Positions 6,245 through 7,098 of a stretch of 7,098 bases of DNA are shown here, one piece after another. The notes beneath the pieces are model-generated. The model was given only the letters and a program-made list of their open reading frames with translations, was not told where the DNA came from and ran no database searches. Both the position numbers and the translations under genes were made by a program. Every line of letters starts with the position of its first letter. Position 1 is the first letter of the stretch. Location: positions 1 through 7,098 of the forward strand of contig CAAFXL010000360.1 of the NCBI GenBank assembly GCA_900767005.1. The letters run 5' to 3'. This DNA is from an uncultured Ruminobacter sp. (GTDB lineage Bacteria; Pseudomonadota; Gammaproteobacteria; Enterobacterales; Succinivibrionaceae).

Positions 6245-6931
6245 ATGAAGAACTTAAATAAAATTTTATTTGTAGCTGGATTTTTAGCAACTAATGCTAA
6301 TGCAGGTATTTTTGTTGATGCAGAAGTTGGTGCAAAAGGCTGGTTAGTAGAGCAAAGATATAATATTGAACAAAAAGCTAATAGAGAAAATTTTAGTGAT
6401 GAATATTCTAATCGTTTTGGGGCAATGATTGAAGGCAAATTAAAGCATGCAATTCCATTTGTACCAAATATTGGGGGAAGATTTACTTATATCAATAATA
6501 AAAATGGAAGTGATAGTAAAATTAGTCATTTAGATGTTGATGCGTTTTATTCTATTTTAGATATCACTCCAATTTCTATAGATCTAGGTATTGGTGCCAA
6601 AATTGGTGATTTTAAGGTTGGTACCGGTAGAACCGAAGATATCAATTACAATGATGTTACTCCATATTTTTATGGAAATAGTACTTTAGATATTTTTGGA
6701 ACTCCACTATCAATTAATGCAAATATTAGAGCTTCAGACTTAAACTTCTGTGATAAGACTAAATTATTTGATGGAGAACTTGGTCTATCTTGGAATATTG
6801 CTGATGTTATTATTCAAGGAAATATTGTAGCAGGATATCGCTATTTATATTTAAAACAAGATACTAGTGTTGCAGATGATGCATTAGTAATTTTTAAAGG
6901 TCCATATCTTGGATTAAAGTTAAATTACTAA
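6245..6931 (+). CDS. Outer-membrane beta-barrel protein, TIGR04219-like
   Basis: Predicted small outer-membrane barrel of unknown function. Residues 1-20 are a Sec signal peptide (Lys2 and Lys6, hydrophobic core LFVAGFLA, cleavage after ANA, mature start GIF). The mature part of about 208 residues has alternating hydrophobic strands and ends in Tyr228 within GPYLGLKLNY, a typical BAM beta-signal. The blocks HAIPFVPNIGGRFTY (68-82), SHLDVDAFYSILD (94-106), ISIDLGIGAKI (110-120) and the closing GYRYLYL...FKGPYLGL recall the TIGR04219 family of outer-membrane proteins; this is from memory of the family, not a search. One Cys (169) remains in the mature protein. The ATG at 6245 has only a weak ribosome-binding site (GGAAA, 6236-6240). 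The gene sits between two strong terminators, so it is probably monocistronic. E. coli has no gene between clpB and its rRNA operon. Confidence 0.8.
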   Translation: MKNLNKILFVAGFLATNANAGIFVDAEVGAKGWLVEQRYNIEQKANRENFSDEYSNRFGAMIEGKLKHAIPFVPNIGGRFTYINNKNGSDSKISHLDVDAFYSILDITPISIDLGIGAKIGDFKVGTGRTEDINYNDVTPYFYGNSTLDIFGTPLSINANIRASDLNFCDKTKLFDGELGLSWNIADVIIQGNIVAGYRYLYLKQDTSVADDALVIFKGPYLGLKLNY

Positions 6932-6948
6932 AAAAAATAGTGATCTAG

Positions 6949-6990
6949 GTCTATTTTTGGATAAAATTTATACAAAAATAGACTTTTTTT
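6949..6990 (+). terminator. Rho-independent terminator after the barrel gene
   Basis: GTCTATTTTTG (6949-6959) and CAAAAATAGAC (6973-6983) pair perfectly over 11 bp, followed by seven T (6984-6990). The 13-nt loop is AT-rich. A competing upstream arm, AAAAATAG (6933-6940), could pair with CTATTTTT (6951-6958) instead. The terminator stands 30 nt before the rRNA promoter -35 and insulates it from the barrel gene. Confidence 0.82.
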
Positions 6991-6994
6991 AAGA

Positions 6995-7056
6995 TTTTTT
7001 AAAATTTTTGAAAAAAGTAGTTGACCAAAAATAAAAAGGGTATAAAATACGCCTCA
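6995..7056 (+). promoter_or_regulatory. rRNA operon promoter with UP element and stringent-type discriminator
   Basis: The core promoter is TTGACC (7021-7026), a 16-nt spacer and TAAAAT (7043-7048), five of six matches in each box; the 16-nt spacing is typical of rRNA promoters. The discriminator ACGCCTCAC (7049-7057) is the only GC-rich stretch nearby and resembles the rRNA discriminators linked to ppGpp and initiating-NTP control. The predicted start is near A7056. Upstream, AAAATTTTT-G-AAAAAA (7001-7016) falls at about -55 to -40 and resembles the UP-element consensus bound by the RNA polymerase alpha subunit. The leader that follows confirms this is an rRNA promoter. Only this one promoter is seen, not a P1-P2 pair. 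Confidence 0.85.
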
Positions 7057-7098
7057 CTTACGAAACGTAAGAGTTCTTTAAAAACAAACTAGACAATC
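7057..7098 (+). promoter_or_regulatory. Pre-16S rRNA leader: boxB-like hairpin, boxA and conserved AGACAATC
   Basis: CTTACG-AAA-CGTAAG (7057-7071) is a perfect 6-bp hairpin with a 3-nt loop in the position of boxB. AGTTCTTTA (7072-7080) resembles the rRNA antitermination boxA TGCTCTTTA (seven of nine), the site for NusB/S10 and the Nus antitermination complex. The window ends with AGACAATC (7091-7098), identical to the E. coli leader, and the distance from boxA to it is also the same. The mature 16S gene is not in the window and should begin some tens to about a hundred bases further on. Confidence 0.87.

Noticed and set aside
6187..6438. Minus-strand open frame of 83 codons across the clpB terminator and barrel gene start
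   Set aside because: It runs antisense through the signal peptide region and the terminator hairpin; the + strand gene has a clear signal peptide and barrel signal, so this is a shadow frame.
7057..7071. The CTTACG/CGTAAG hairpin considered as a terminator or repressor operator
   Set aside because: It directly precedes boxA in an rRNA leader and has no adequate T-run after it, so a boxB-type role is the simpler reading.
1..7098. Search for a novel defence, mobile or biosynthetic system
   Set aside because: Every sizeable frame is a conserved housekeeping or envelope gene; no direct repeats, spacers, transposase, toxin-antitoxin pair, reverse transcriptase or tRNA were seen.

Overview
This window looks like an ordinary, very AT-rich stretch of a gammaproteobacterial chromosome carrying housekeeping genes, all on the + strand: bamD, a small HAD-type phosphatase gene, rluD, pgeF (yfiH), clpB, an outer-membrane beta-barrel gene, and then the promoter and leader of a ribosomal RNA operon. 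The proteins are close in length and motif spacing to the E. coli versions; the RluD catalytic Asp is residue 139 in both. The rluD-pgeF-clpB-rRNA order is the one around E. coli rrnG. The TIGR04219-like outer-membrane protein is a family I associate with the Aeromonadales/Alteromonadales/Vibrionales side of the class. By eye G+C is only about one third. I cannot name the genus; an AT-rich, Succinivibrionaceae-like lineage is one guess.

Layout. Positions 1-165 are a leader with an imperfect hairpin and the bamD ribosome-binding site. bamD (166-894) and the HAD gene (from 906) are 11 nt apart and probably cotranscribed. A 104-nt gap with a weak hairpin leads to rluD (1559-2548) and pgeF (2584-3345), which are 35 nt apart and end at a clean rho-independent terminator (3380-3410). 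A 178-nt AT-rich region with T-runs, a near-perfect 17-nt palindrome and a weak sigma-32-like element precedes clpB (3589-6177). clpB ends at a second strong terminator (6195-6231), only 13 nt before the start of the outer-membrane gene (6245-6931). That gene is followed by a third terminator (6949-6990). Then come an UP-element-like A/T tract, a promoter (TTGACC, 16 nt, TAAAAT), a GC-rich discriminator, a boxB-like hairpin and a boxA/AGACAATC leader matching the pre-16S leader. The 16S gene itself lies beyond the window.

Functionally, BamD is a lipoprotein of the BAM complex that inserts barrels such as the protein encoded at 6245-6931. PgeF guards peptidoglycan precursor quality, RluD modifies 23S rRNA helix 69, and ClpB rescues aggregated proteins with DnaK. 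I found no mobile element, CRISPR array, defence system, tRNA or convincing new multi-gene system. What merits a second look is mainly regulatory architecture (the terminator/start overlap before the barrel gene, the compact rRNA leader, the clpB upstream region) and local synteny (a stand-alone HAD gene behind bamD, a barrel gene between clpB and the rRNA operon).
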